NCBI GenBank assembly: GCA_016785225.1 | Contig: JAFBJZ010000354.1 | Span: 2,270,001-2,334,000 of the forward strand | Source: Psettodes erumei | Lineage: Eukaryota > Chordata > Actinopteri > Pleuronectiformes > Psettodidae | Length of the DNA: 64,000 nucleotides | Direction: 5' to 3' | In this document: one piece after another, positions 31,171 through 43,929 of the stretch | Layout: each line of letters begins with the position of its first letter | How positions within the stretch are numbered: position 1 is the stretch's first letter | Program-made: the position numbers and the translations under genes | The notes under the pieces: model-generated | What the model was told of the DNA's origin: nothing | Seen by the model: the letters and a program-made list of their open reading frames with translations, nothing else | The model's database searches: none

Positions 31171-34100
31171 CAGACTCTGGGTCAAACGTCTTGTTGATCC
31201 TAAAAACTGATTCCCAAAGCTTGACGGTTTTGGATTACACTTAAGTCAAACTCAAATTACAAGGCCACGTGGTAAACATCATACGCTCAGGCATGGCAAA
31301 ATGCCCTCAATGATGAGCATGATTAATCAGCATTTCAGCAATTATTTATCAGGTTAAACAAAGCAAGGCAGACTAGGCTGTACTGCTCACCGTTAGATGT
31401 ATTAGATAGATGAGATAGAAGCTGCCTTGATAGTTAACAAGGTACAGGTCATTAACTGGCTAATGCACATAGGTGACCTGTGTGCCAAAAACAATAAAAT
31501 AGAAAAAGAGAAAGACTTAACATCTGAAGACCTCTCAAAAGGGTGCCATGGTAGATGAATGATTCAGTTCCATTAAATCATTTCCACTGAATGCCAACAA
31601 ACAAACAGGTTGCTAGGTGCTGATTTTTGCTATATATTGGTCCTTTGCTTGAAATTCAAATTTCAATTCCAACTCAAAACAGTAGGTCCTGTACATCCAA
31701 CTGCTGCTGCATGTCAGAACTGCTCAGGTCTCTCTTGTAAAATGCAACTGCAATACTGCAACATGAGAGAGAGGGGAAGGAATAAACGTGCTTCAACTGG
31801 TAGTCATGCATGAATGAGTGAGGTAGCAAATCGACCTGGATAGGGAAAGATTAACCACAAATGGCATGGAGATGGCAGACGTGCCTGTTAAAAAAGCAGG
31901 GAAAACCCCAGGCCATGGTGTTGAGGAGCTTCATAATGAGCGATGGGCAGGGGCCTTGCACCTAATGGGAAGATTTATTATCTCTCACTATCAATTAATC
32001 CCTTTGGACAGACCGGGGCCAGCAGGAGCAGATCAGGAGTATGTAAAAGAGAGAGAGGGGAAAGTGAGGGAGGATGGGAGCCAGCCAAATGAAGAGAGAA
32101 AGATGTGAAAGGACGTGATAGGTGGAGGCAGCAGGAGCACTGGGGCGAAATGAAAAAAGATGGGGGTGAGAATAGGAAAAAAGCCAAGGAGAATGAGAGA
32201 ATGATCTGAAACACCCACAATTTGAGAGCTGCACAGGGAGTGAGGGCAGAACAACTGTGGGTTAATGATAAAGTGAAGAAAGAGGAAGAGTTGGTAATAA
32301 GATATGAGCAATGGAAGACAATGCAGGAATAAGACGAGATGGAAATAAAAGCAGGAGCAAATAATGAGTGAAACTGCAGCAGATACAGAAAACTCAAGAC
32401 ATCTGTGGGAGACTCAGGGAACATGAAACAGAATTTGCAATACTTGTACACCACAACACCACAACCTACTCTGTGCACATACTTCTCACAAGTTTCTTTA
32501 AGAAATAAGCATTTTTGAAAATAAACTTCACAGTTTCTAAATGGATTTTAATGAAAGGAATCACTCCACTGAAAGCAGTTGTATGCAGCAGTACTCAATT
32601 ACGATGGAGTGGCTTCTTAGAAAAGGGACGTTTTTCTTTTTTTTTATGATGGAAAGTCTATGTTTGATTTAATGTTAATGGGCTGAAGACTAATGTAGAA
32701 CCATAAACTCTGAGTGGTTTAACGTTGTGCCCCTCATGTTGTGAACAGCCTAGTCAATGACTGGCATTGGGACTTTGAGGTACCTTTAGAGTTTCATTCA
32801 CGTCTTCAGCTTAATTCTCCCATATTTCACTAAGCTGTAGCACAGACTATAAATTAAGTGCTGAATGAACAGAGTACAACCTAAAGCTGACCTCTAGTGT
32901 TTTTGCCATTATGGAGACTGCCTTGGTCTGTTGATCAAGCTGGCTCATGGTGGATTTCTCACTTTGATGGCACATGTCCAGACCCGTGCTCTTTTTGATG
33001 ACCTTGACAGGGCCACCAGTGCGTGATGTTCGACTTGACACCCCAGGGTGAGCCCATTGGCTGTGCATCATTGACCCATTTGGGGGGTGAATGAATGTCT
33101 GACCAGTGCTGTGCCCATCTCTGTGGACCCACTGGGCGACAGACCCATCTTCGGTGAAACTGCACCAGAGGATTGGCTTGATGGGAGGGCCAGTGTTCAC
33201 TGAACCTTATTATAGGCAATGTCATCATCCTAGAAAACTGAATTCCCTCCAGGAAGCGCAGGATATGTAGCTGTAAAGGATGCAGCTAAATAAAAATTGT
33301 TCTGAAGGAATGAAAGTAGTTATCACCTTCAAATACAAGAACAGGGTGTTTCAAAAGCTGGAGCATGGAAAGTTAACTTTAAAGTTATTACCCTTGAGAT
33401 TATAAAACCTCATTTTTTATTCTGGGTATGGTCATTATTTTTTCAGCATTAGGTATTCAGTGTATTTACATTCTGTAATTATCTCCCTATACCATAGTTG
33501 TAAAGGTTTGTAGTGGTGTACAAATACTGGTCACTCTTCCAATACTTAATCAGGGCTGTATTTCATTAAACCCAACATTTCTCACTGCAACTGCTTCAAA
33601 TTGAAAGCATTTAACTGGTGCAGCATGGGGTGTCTTTTACAGTGAATAAGTCACAGGAAGCACACTAAATTTGTTGCTGAAGTAAGCACTGACTGTGAAC
33701 TGAAAAAGCATAGATGAAATAAGACAACAGTCCTTTTCTGTGCTTTTTTCATCAGTGTATCAGACTTGATTTTTGCTCAGGAGTAATGGAACAAGAGGGA
33801 GCAGTCATTGGGGGCTGTGTGGTGATGAGCTCTATGTGACAAGCTGCGCAAATATCTAACTCCTCAGCAAGCTAAAATTAATTTTTAAAGTACAGATCAT
33901 GCAAGAGTACACATTTTGTGTTTCTCCCACCAGAATATGGATCCAAACTTAGCTTACAGGCAAAAAAGGAAAACCCTGTGACTCATCACATGTATTTAAG
34001 AGATTCAAGTCAAATGCCAAAACTTTATTGACAGTGATACATTTTCACTTTCATGCATAGGCAGCATGCCAGAGCTAGATTACAAGACTAATAGAGGGTC

Positions 34101-35384
34101 GATAGCACTGTCCATTCCAATAACATTAAAAAGGATGGACAATTAATGAGTCTGTAATTATAGCACACCGTACTGCTATAATGAAGTGATACCACAGTGG
34201 GAATACTCATGCATATTCTCCCTCCCATAATGAGCTTGGCATTACATGTATCATGTTTGTACAGGGAGACACCATATGGCAGAATGTCGGAATGAGAGAA
34301 AACCATTGTTTATTCCAGACCCCATCTCTTTCATTGCAAATCACTGACGCCACCAGTATCAGAGTTTTATCTCCCCGCCATCATGTTGAATTATCCATTT
34401 GACTTCAGGTGAAATAGCCTGATAGAGACATTGCCTGTGAAATGCCCTGGTGACTCGCTCTTTCTGTTCCATCTTTGACCCTGATAATGACTGGAATGGA
34501 GGCTTTTCATGAATATAAATATAGAACTGGATGAAAGACAATTCTCTCTGGTGTACATGAAACAACACTATTGAACATTTAATGTAGAGTAGCATTTGTC
34601 GGGAGGGCGCTGTGCTTTTGTAGTTTAATATCACACTGTGCATTCAGTGGCCACTCCATTATGTTCAGCTGTTCATTTACGTAAATCACTCACTTCTCTG
34701 ACTTAGTAAAAGGAGAAGTTGTTTATTGTAACCATCTTAATAAGCCTTACCAAGAATTGTGCAGTAGAAAAAAACACATATTCAACAGTAGGGCAAAAAC
34801 CTCAGGCTCATAAGAGGTGTCAGAAAGGCTCATTCAAGCTCACAGACAAGTACACAAAGACTATCATGGTACAACAATAATGCACAAAAGGCATTTTGTT
34901 AATACACAGCTCACTGAACCTTAACATTGTTGGGTTAAACCAGAAAAGCAGCTTAAGCTACAGTATGTCAGAAGAATGCTGCTGTGACTGAAAAATCCCT
35001 GTTTCTGCTGCCTCATGATGATGAATACGTAATGTTATCTGAACAACACGACTCCCCCTGATGACTGAAGCAGCAGTAGTGGCGGTGGTGTATTGATGGA
35101 TTTTTTTTTTCATTTCATATGAAAATAAAATGTTGTTTGAATGGCATGCTCTTCCTAGACATTGCAACTTAATTAACCTTAGCAAAGGGACATGTTGAGT
35201 AGTATGCAGATGTAGATGTTCTACTGTGTTAAATATTCTTATCACAGATTAATGTCATACATGGGACATAAATATAATCACATACACAAGACATAGAATC
35301 TGCATTTACACCTAGAAGTATTGATATTTGTTTTGCATATTGCATTAAGTGCTTAATTTTTCTCTAACATTGAGAGGTCTTGAC
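31171..35384. other. Intergenic: no gene recognised
   Basis: It contains a plus-strand purine-rich tract (32041-32350), minus-strand open frames at 32847-33228 with no family resemblance, and a 34040-34650 block that reads like unique conserved non-coding sequence. No promoter or exon could be supported. Confidence 0.6.
32041..32350 (+). repeat. Purine-rich (GA-rich) low-complexity tract
   Basis: About 300 bases strongly biased to A and G on the plus strand, with few pyrimidines. The long open frames on the complementary strand here (Ser/Phe/Leu/Pro-rich) are a product of this bias, not a gene. Confidence 0.75.
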
Positions 35385-35468
35385 ATTACTATGTAAAGTG
35401 CCTTGAGATAATGTACCTCTATATATTTGACTGAGCAGTACACAAATAAAATTGGATTGGATTAGATT
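35385..35468 (+). mobile_element. 3' tail of a LINE or SINE-type retroposon
   Basis: The signature GTAAAGTGCCTTGAGATAAT, then TATATATTTGACTGAGCAG, ACACAAATAAAATTGGATTG, GATTAGA matches the 3' end of fish retroposons, where a GCCTTGAGAT motif is followed by a CTATATAAATAAAATTG-type end and short tandem units. No coding body precedes it. The exact family is not determined. Confidence 0.6.
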
Positions 35469-37502
35469 TTTTATAGTGGAAGGCATGAGATTTAATAAAA
35501 GCAGTTTCATATAGAATAAATAATTATACAACAAATCCTGTTACAATGTTAAAAAGCAGACATTGTCGGTTCCACCTGAATTACAGACTCAAATAGACTC
35601 TATAATGTTTAATATTGTTCTCAGTTTTGCCCACCTGTCACCAAAAAATAACTGGGATTTTTTTTGGAATGGTACAGATTTAAAGTCATTTTCACTCTGA
35701 TTATATGTCCCTACACTTCCAGAAGTTGGTTTGTTTACAACTGCAAAAAGATTAAACATCAGCCCAAACAACTAACCAGGAACCAGCAGATTACCTTTGA
35801 GATGAGCTGGTTGAAACGGTGGTGGCATGAATATTTCATTGCAGTGTCTTCAGAAAATGCTATGTTGTCCTCAAAGACTGAGGTTCCTTTGTAAACCTCT
35901 AGTATCTTGTTGAGTCCATAGAAGAATTCAATCTGCTACAGATGAAACAGGAACAGATTTGCATCATTGTAATTGCAATGCAACTGCAAGCAAGATTCAT
36001 CTAATTGCAGAGCAGTAATGCTTGTTGCCTGCAGGAGGTATTCAAGTTAAAACTGTAGCAGCTGTTACTTTCCTTGCCAGAGGGATGAACCATTGCAATA
36101 ATCTACATCAGTAGGTTGGAGCCGCAGCTGCTGCTCTTGCTTTCCTTGCCTGTAGGTGGCAACAAGTGAACTTGTCTACCATTGGCCAAGCTGCTCCCAC
36201 TTGATGAATCTAGAGTACTACTGAATATAAGAAAGTGAGAATTGTGGGTTTTCAAGCCAGCATTTTGAGTTGCTTTTCATCTATAACTTAAAAGTAAGAC
36301 AAGCATGCATGGATCTGGCTGGTATTATCTAATAAAATTGCCATGTGGTGACCTATCTTAAAGGTGTGACCTTGTTGTGTAAAGAAGGTCTTTCTCATCA
36401 TCAAACAGGAAGTCCAATCCTCTTCACTCATTTCTACCTGAGGAGATAATTTTATCCCAAGGTTGCCTGCAGCCTACAGCAAAGGCTGTTTGATCTTGGG
36501 CCAGGACCCGATTCCATTCAGTTCCAGAGGGGGATGAAGTTCACCAGCAGATGATTTCCCTATTCTCTATCAGACTCCATCCTTACATTTCCATCCTTCA
36601 GCTTGGGAAGCTGCCAATGCATGCTGCAATATTCCTTCATGTAAACCTCCCTAAAATCTGCTTCCAACACACAACAGCAGTACATCTGAAACAACATCAA
36701 GATTGTACAGAGGCAATATTTACCACTCAAGGTTTGACTTATCCCTACCATTATTTATGGCTGGGTCTGCGCTGGCTTCTCAGCACAGTGTTGTCAGTTA
36801 TGGGCTAAAAGTATACTTTGAAAAATGGCTAGCAGCAGCTCTCCTAGCTAACCATATTCATTATAAGAACCGGATTCTGAGGATGAGTTAAATGGCTTAC
36901 ATTTATGACAAGAGGGTGAGGACAATTTTGCTTTATTATTGCAGAGAGAAAGTTATTATTCCAAGTACTGTAGGTCTTTTACAAAAAGCTGTTTTTGCCT
37001 CCTTAGTGAAATGATAAATCCCTAGTGACTGAAGTCAGACAGTCTCTCCTCTCTCTCATGTCTCTCTTCTATAATGGGACATTATATGGCCTGTCCACAG
37101 GGAAAGTGCTATAGGGTGTCTGGCTAGCTTGTGGAAAGTTTATGGGCTGTGAAGGCCAATATGAGCCACGTGCAGATGAGAGTCCAAAACCGCCACGTCA
37201 TCTTCCTCCCTATGTTGCTCTGCTGACAGAAGGTTGAAGGTAAAACACGCTCACCAAGCAAACAAAAATTCTCTTCAATACTGTTTGACATTTCGAGAGG
37301 TAGTGGCATGGATTTGTGTATTGCAAACTGCTCATTAATATTAAATAAGGAAGTGACAGTTGGAGGGACTTGGCACACACCTCTCTTGGCACCTCAAGCG
37401 GGACTGCAAGTGGTGGCTGGGGGCTTTGTTTAACCCAAAATGTAGTGGTTAAGAGAAAGATCAGCTTCTTTGGACCTCTACAACTAAATAACAAAAACAA
37501 AA

Positions 37503-37534
37503 AATTCACATTAGATCAAGATCTAATGTGAATT
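37503..37534. repeat. Perfect inverted repeat, 15-bp arms, 2-bp loop
   Basis: AATTCACATTAGATC at 37503-37517 is mirrored at 37520-37534. A partial third copy (TTAGATCTTAATCCAATGTG) follows directly, so this looks like a small local duplication with inversion. Confidence 0.9.
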
Positions 37535-37572
37535 AGATCTTAATCCAATGTGAACTTTACAGCAAAGGTAAG

Positions 37573-37611
37573 TTATTATTATTACTATTATTATTATTAT
37601 TATTATTATTT
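37573..37611 (+). repeat. (ATT)n microsatellite
   Basis: About twelve trinucleotide units with one ACT interruption. Confidence 0.9.
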
Positions 37612-39663
37612 GTTATACATCACTTTCTATTACACTTACTTCTCAATTTCTTTAGATAATCAGATCTATTTCGATGATGATGATGATGAATTTAATGTTT
37701 TTAACTGTTATTTGATTTTTAGTGATTAGTTCTTTAAATAGTATTCTGATATATATCCATTCAGAGTTTCTTTCAAATCTTTTCAGTCTGGCCTCTGCAC
37801 AAGATCTTGCCAAGGTTTCCCTTCTTTCAAACATTTAACTAACGCCACCTTATGCTACACACTAAATATGCAGTTACAAACAATGCCACACACTGTAGCT
37901 GTAAAGTGAATGATTAAAATGTGTGTTGCACTTTCGGAATTCATGGCAAATGACTTCCGTTGTGCTTGACTGGTTTTTATATCCACACAAAGCTACAAAA
38001 ATGTTAATGTGTAGCCGCTGCAAAATAACAATTTATATCCCCCACTGTGCTTTATTTTTGTGGCTCCTTGTTCCCTGTGTTTATGAGTAAGGCCAAATGT
38101 AAAGTCATATTTAATTACAGAGCATTATTGCTCAATGAGGCTTTGTTAATGCAAGCTAGTGTCTCAGATATAAAAGATAAAGAGGCAGCACCTGTAGCCG
38201 AGCATTAAATGAGACGGTGTTGTACCTTTTTCAAAATTTTATCAACATGGAATAACCTGACTATTTCAAATCATGACTCCATTCAGAGCAGTCAAACTTA
38301 ACTTGTAATCTTTAACAGAGGTAAAACATATTTTTGTAGGTATTGTTGATTTGTAAAATGATTGGGATTAGAATTAATGTGTCAGGAACAGGACCTGGAA
38401 AGCTGATTACTGGAATTCCCCCAATGACTCAAATCTTGCAGTACTTTGCAATAAAAAGTCTCCAGTTCTGAAAGAGGATTTTGGACTGCCACACTGAATT
38501 CCAGTTCCTTGCCTTTGGCTTTCTCCAACTGAAAGACCGTTAGGAAATGCTGTTTGGCATGAAACGAGTGGCACGGGCTTCGTTGGCAGTTTGTGCCATT
38601 GCATATGGGAAGTCCTTCAAAGTCAGCCGGCGTGCCGCAGGCAGCATTCTAATGAGGTCATCAATAACCTGCAACAGCTGCTCGGATAGAGAGACCTCAT
38701 CTGTTGAGCTCAAGCCACGAGTGACTCTGCTGTAACTGAACAAACGGCTCCAAAATAATGAGAGGTATTCTATGGAACATGCAGCAGTGTTTGACCGTGA
38801 ACCATTAATTGGTAGAATGGCAGCAGATTTTAAGATGTGACAGGAGTGACAGTGAATGAAGTCCTTGGAGGGCTGACACTTAGTCTGCTGTGATAATTTT
38901 GTTCCTCTGCAAAGGATGCATCTACTTTTGGCCAACAAACTTTGAAGGCCTACTCACAGGCAGGTTAATTAAGAAAAAGTCAAACACTAATTTTTATGAT
39001 AATTCTTTACAATAGAAACTTACTTTATTATAGAAACTCAGCTGTGGGACGAATCTGTTTTGTTACATTTAAACAAAATACAATCAGGTGCATTTATGGT
39101 ACTGTGCATTATGTGTATATGTAAAATAAATATGTCCAGGCCCTCACTTGTCAAGTGGAATTTTGAAAATGTTTTGAAATTTATCATTCCCAGATATTTA
39201 AAATCGGATCAGCGGCATCTGAGAAAACATTCATTATTGATGGATGGATGCAGATAGACAATAAGACGAATGATGAAGTGACAGTCCACAAATTGTGCAA
39301 TGATTTATCATAGAGGAGAGCATTAGTCTAACAGATTAGAAGAACTGGTTGGTTTCTGGCATCCTGCTGCAAGCATGAAAAGGCAATAGTGACCTTCTGG
39401 TTTTGATATTGGCAGCAAAATTTAGATCAATGACTTCTGATCCTCAATTTCCTACCTTGAGTCATGTCACTGTCAAGCTTTTGTCCATCTCACCAGATTG
39501 GTTTTCATCTTCATTGCATGGTTGACCCCTTCTTCTACCTCCCTTCTCTGCCTCACTGTCGGGGAGCAAGAGCCCATCTATTTATGTGACATTTGCAGCA
39601 TGGCACCTGTAACCTAAGGACTCTTCTTGTGCCTCTGAAGCTGTCAGAGCAAAGACAGCAACA

Positions 39664-39696
39664 TCTCTATCTCTCTTTCTCTCTCTCTCTGTTTCT
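39664..39696 (+). repeat. (CT)n microsatellite
   Basis: Imperfect CT/TCTT run. Confidence 0.85.
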
Positions 39697-42600
39697 GTTA
39701 AGGTGTTAGTCCACAGTTCATTCTTGCTTGGATAAAGCAACACTAAGCTACAAAACAGATGCAACTCTGCTCACCAGTACCAAAATGTCTGCCAGCCTAC
39801 TTACACGGCTTTCTAGGGAATACTGTTCAAGAGTTATGAATGTCTAGGTTTAACTTACAGACAGAGAACACACAGTGCAAGTCATACTATTGCCAGAAGT
39901 ACATGTGCCAAGATGCTGTGGGATTTTTAGATTTTTAAGTCTGCACATATTTGCTTGCGAGAAAAGACAGAAGGGCCCGTGAGATGTTTTTGTGTTTATC
40001 TCAATTCTTAAAGGTCTTGACAAGTAAATTTTTGGACGCTGACATTACCATCACATTGGGCGCCCTCACAGTTTGACTTTCAGTTTACTTGGTTGAATGA
40101 ACTGTTAGTAAAATGTATGTAAAATTCTGCCAGTGCTTCCCAATCAAGCTGGCCAGCACACGGTGCCTTGGTGTTGCATTGGTGGCTTCATTAATACACC
40201 AAAGGGAGGTAAAGTTAGAGCTGTGCCTGAAATGTATTGATGTTAATGAACTTTGCCTCTCGAGATTCATTTTCCAAGTCAAATGGGGACCACTCCAGCC
40301 ACTGGCATTATGTTTCAGGTGACCTAGATTACTTGTGTGGTACCATATACTGTATTTGTACCTTGCAACTTCTTTGAAAAGAAGTTTCATCTGTACAGAA
40401 GGAGGTCTCCAGTCTTCTCTACTATTCATTATAAAGTTGTAAGTGCACCATGGCAGGGAATCTAGTGTGCTTTTTTTAAAAAAAAGGGAAAAAAAGGACA
40501 GGAGAGATTTGATTTTCCATGAATAATAGTAGTTTCCATCACATCCACTGATAACTTCCCCCGAATTTGTAACTGTGCCACATGTGCACCGGTGTCCAAA
40601 CAGCTATGAAGAGATAGAGAGGGACAATGAATTATCACAATACAAAAATAGCATGGTCAGCTGGTTGTACTGGTTGTAGTAATGTATGTGTTTTAATAAC
40701 ATTAATAACATCGTAGTATTATCAATATGAGCTTACTCTCTACTGGTAATACCCATTTACTACACAGCTAATAAAAACCTACTCCACATGGCATTAGTTT
40801 GAATTACAAAAGAACTTAGATGCTATGATATATGGGTTTAGTTAGACAATTTTAATCCTGTTACTTTTAAGATCAGACTTGAGAAACAAGACTTATCCTG
40901 GGATGGTGAGTAGGCCTTGCTGAGACATTGGGCAACATGAATAAAATTTCTAAGCCCCTTTTTCTGTGTAGTTTTGCCAAGGCAGCTCATCCGCAGAGCC
41001 AAGTAAGGGAGGTGGTGGAAGGATTAGGAAGAGGTTATATCTAAGGCTTGCATGCAGTAGTTCACACTAACAGTAGCGATGCAGGTTCAGCAGATGCCGC
41101 TGGAGCATGGCCACCAAGTCACAGATTAGATATGGAGGTCCTGGCTAAATATAACAGAAGCAGCAGCTGACAGCAGCCTCGCCACAGTACTAATATAAAG
41201 CCAAAGTGGAGTTAATGAATGAAACCAGATAAATGCATGGAGTCTTCTCTTACAGTACATTCATGCAACACATAAATCTGCCACTGGTGCTACTATATAG
41301 TTAACAATCTCCACTTCTTCTGAGCATTTAGCCCTCCTGGCCACCATTCTCTCACTTTTATTACAATGGTTTCTTTGTATTAATGTACCTCCTCTGTCAA
41401 TTAATCACCTCGATTATACATTTATTTACCTAATGGAATCTACTTAGCCCTGCCAGTCCTCTTGAAAATGATGTATTGCCTTATTGATACACTGATTTCT
41501 GTAAACTGCTTGTGTTCCCCTAATTGTCCCCATTGATTAATTTTCACTATCTTGTCACAAACGTCTCCTTTATTTAGCCCATGGATTCATTTCTGGATGC
41601 ATGTGCTCTACATCTGTTAAATTAACAGTCAGGCTCTTCCAGTGAGGCTTTGGTTACTGATTACCTCCTCGGAAAGTGACGAGTGATCCCTGTTTAGCTG
41701 GTGAATTCTCATCATTTCACTGTGGCAGCAGTGTAATGCAGGGGTGACACGGGAGAGGGACAGCAGTATTTTGAAAATACACTTGGCAACAGGAGTGAAG
41801 TTAGGCAGGAAAGGATACTGCATACTTGGATGAGACAGTGGATGCAACTGAGTAGGCAAAAAGTGAGTGTAACATGCAGTCTGACCTCTCCTCGTCCTCT
41901 CTGTAACTTCAGCAATAGTTAACATCATAATGCTGCTATTTATGGCACCTTTTAAATAAGGCAATATCTCAGGATCGATTTTGCTGCCGCACGCTCTCCC
42001 CTTTGGCTCTCTCTTCCAACACACGTTGGATTTGATAACTCAAGCTCTATTGATTTTTCTATAAGCAAAAATAGTCTGCACAGAGGCATAAACAAAAATT
42101 ATTGGTTGTGTCCAAGTGTTTTTTAAAAGATCAATATTTAAATATTTTTGTTTTGTTTGTGTGGGACATTGTAACTTTATATAAAGTACAAATTGCAACC
42201 ATATCTTCAATTGATGCATTATCTGAAGAACAAGCAAGAGAAAAATTAAATCTTGAGTCAATCGCAACTGATAAAAATGTTGCTATAAAGGTAATAGAAT
42301 TTCCAGGAAAATACATGCGATCTGATTGTTGCATCACAACTTAACATGTTTACGGCATGACATTGCAAAGAGTGTCACTTCTCCAGCTGCAAGATTGCCT
42401 TGTATGCTATAAATGTTGTTGCGGTGGACATGAGGAGAAAATATACATTTGGCAGGATGAAGCTGATAGAATTGTGAGATGATATACAGGAAGATTGCTG
42501 CCCAGACACAAATGGAGATATACAGCATGCAACAAATGCAGAAAAGGTACTGGTAAGGCCATGTTTGGAAAGGTCTTGGGGGATGGAAGACAAAACAAAC

Positions 42601-43904
42601 AAAAAAAATATTGGGAGGGGTAAAGAAAGAAAAAGTCCCTAACATTCAAATGGCAGATTTGGATCCTGAGTTAGGGAGAAAGTGACAGAGACTAATGGAT
42701 TTCTGTGCTTGGTGTGATTAAGAGCCTTTACTAAACCTAAGATAATGTGCTGATGTCTGCTGGGAGCTGCTTGATGCAGGCTGATCATAATCGCCGGACC
42801 CAAGACAGTCGAAAAGCCACTCACCCCTCCACGAGCACTCAGCACGTGTCTGGTCTGGATACTTCTGAAGAAAGACACCCGTCTTCTCTATCGTCTTCCT
42901 CAATTACAATAATACATGATGATGTGGCTAAAAGGTTTCAACAATGACTTGACACGTGCTTTTACTGAGCATAATGGAACGCTTAAGAATGTAGTTCATC
43001 AATGCATGTAATGTGATGTGCAGAGCAAGTGTGGCAACTGTTTGTTATGCTATTTAAGCATCAAAAGGGAGAAAAACTTCAAGTACCACTCGATGAGAAC
43101 TGGGAAAGAAAAAAACTTTATTAAGTAAACAGGCTATGGTGCATTAAAACTTGCTGATGTTCCTGTGCATGGTCCTTGGGCTTCACTGCGTCGTTGCGCA
43201 TTTTAATTTTAATCTTAATCAATGTTCCGTGCTCTAATGAGAACACTGGTTTTTACACGCTTGTTGACCTGCCAGATCAGGATGTACTAAATGTGATCAG
43301 AGTCTTATTAGCCTTGGGAAGGTAAGCACTAGCCTCTAGCACCATAACAACCCAAGCCAATGTTGTGAGCCCTCACCACACAGGGAATACCATGAGAGAT
43401 ATCATTTTATTTTCTAAGGGAATCACACTATTTGATGAGCCCAGCTATCAATTTAAAATGGCCACACAAAGCATGAGAGGGACTTCAGTGCAGCACCTGT
43501 GGAAATATGACTCTCGTCAATTCATTCCACACTGTCATTACTACTTAAATGGTCCCGTGGGACTGCTTTACAGCAGAATAACAAGCCTCTGTGCTGCAAC
43601 AACCATATGTCCTGAGTTTCCCTGGGGAAGATGCCTCCAGCTACCCACATCCCATTTCCTTCCCGCCAGTTTCAGGCAGGAGAAGCTATCAGGAGAGCAG
43701 GATGATGTATACTTTGCTTCCTAATCAGAATAAAAATCCGAATAAAAATATACACTTACAATATAAAGCCCCTGCTGATTAACATTGTGTATGATCTTGT
43801 CAAAACCTTCTGTCTAACTTGGTGTGGACTACACCACCTTACTTGAAAGCATAAAAAATTCTGATTTTATTTTATCAGGATCAGATAGTGACATCCAAAG
43901 CCAT

Positions 43905-43929
43905 GTTTGTTTGTTTGTTTGTTTGTTTT
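43905..43929 (+). repeat. (GTTT)n microsatellite
   Basis: Six tandem GTTT units. Confidence 0.9.

Noticed and set aside
31978..32478. 166-codon minus-strand open frame, longest in the window
   Set aside because: It is complementary to a purine-rich tract, so stops are depleted and the product is a biased Ser/Phe/Leu/Pro string. No domain, and two further overlapping frames show the same effect.
41629..42024. 131-codon minus-strand open frame
   Set aside because: No family resemblance; overlaps another antisense frame (41712-41915) and ends in low-information sequence.
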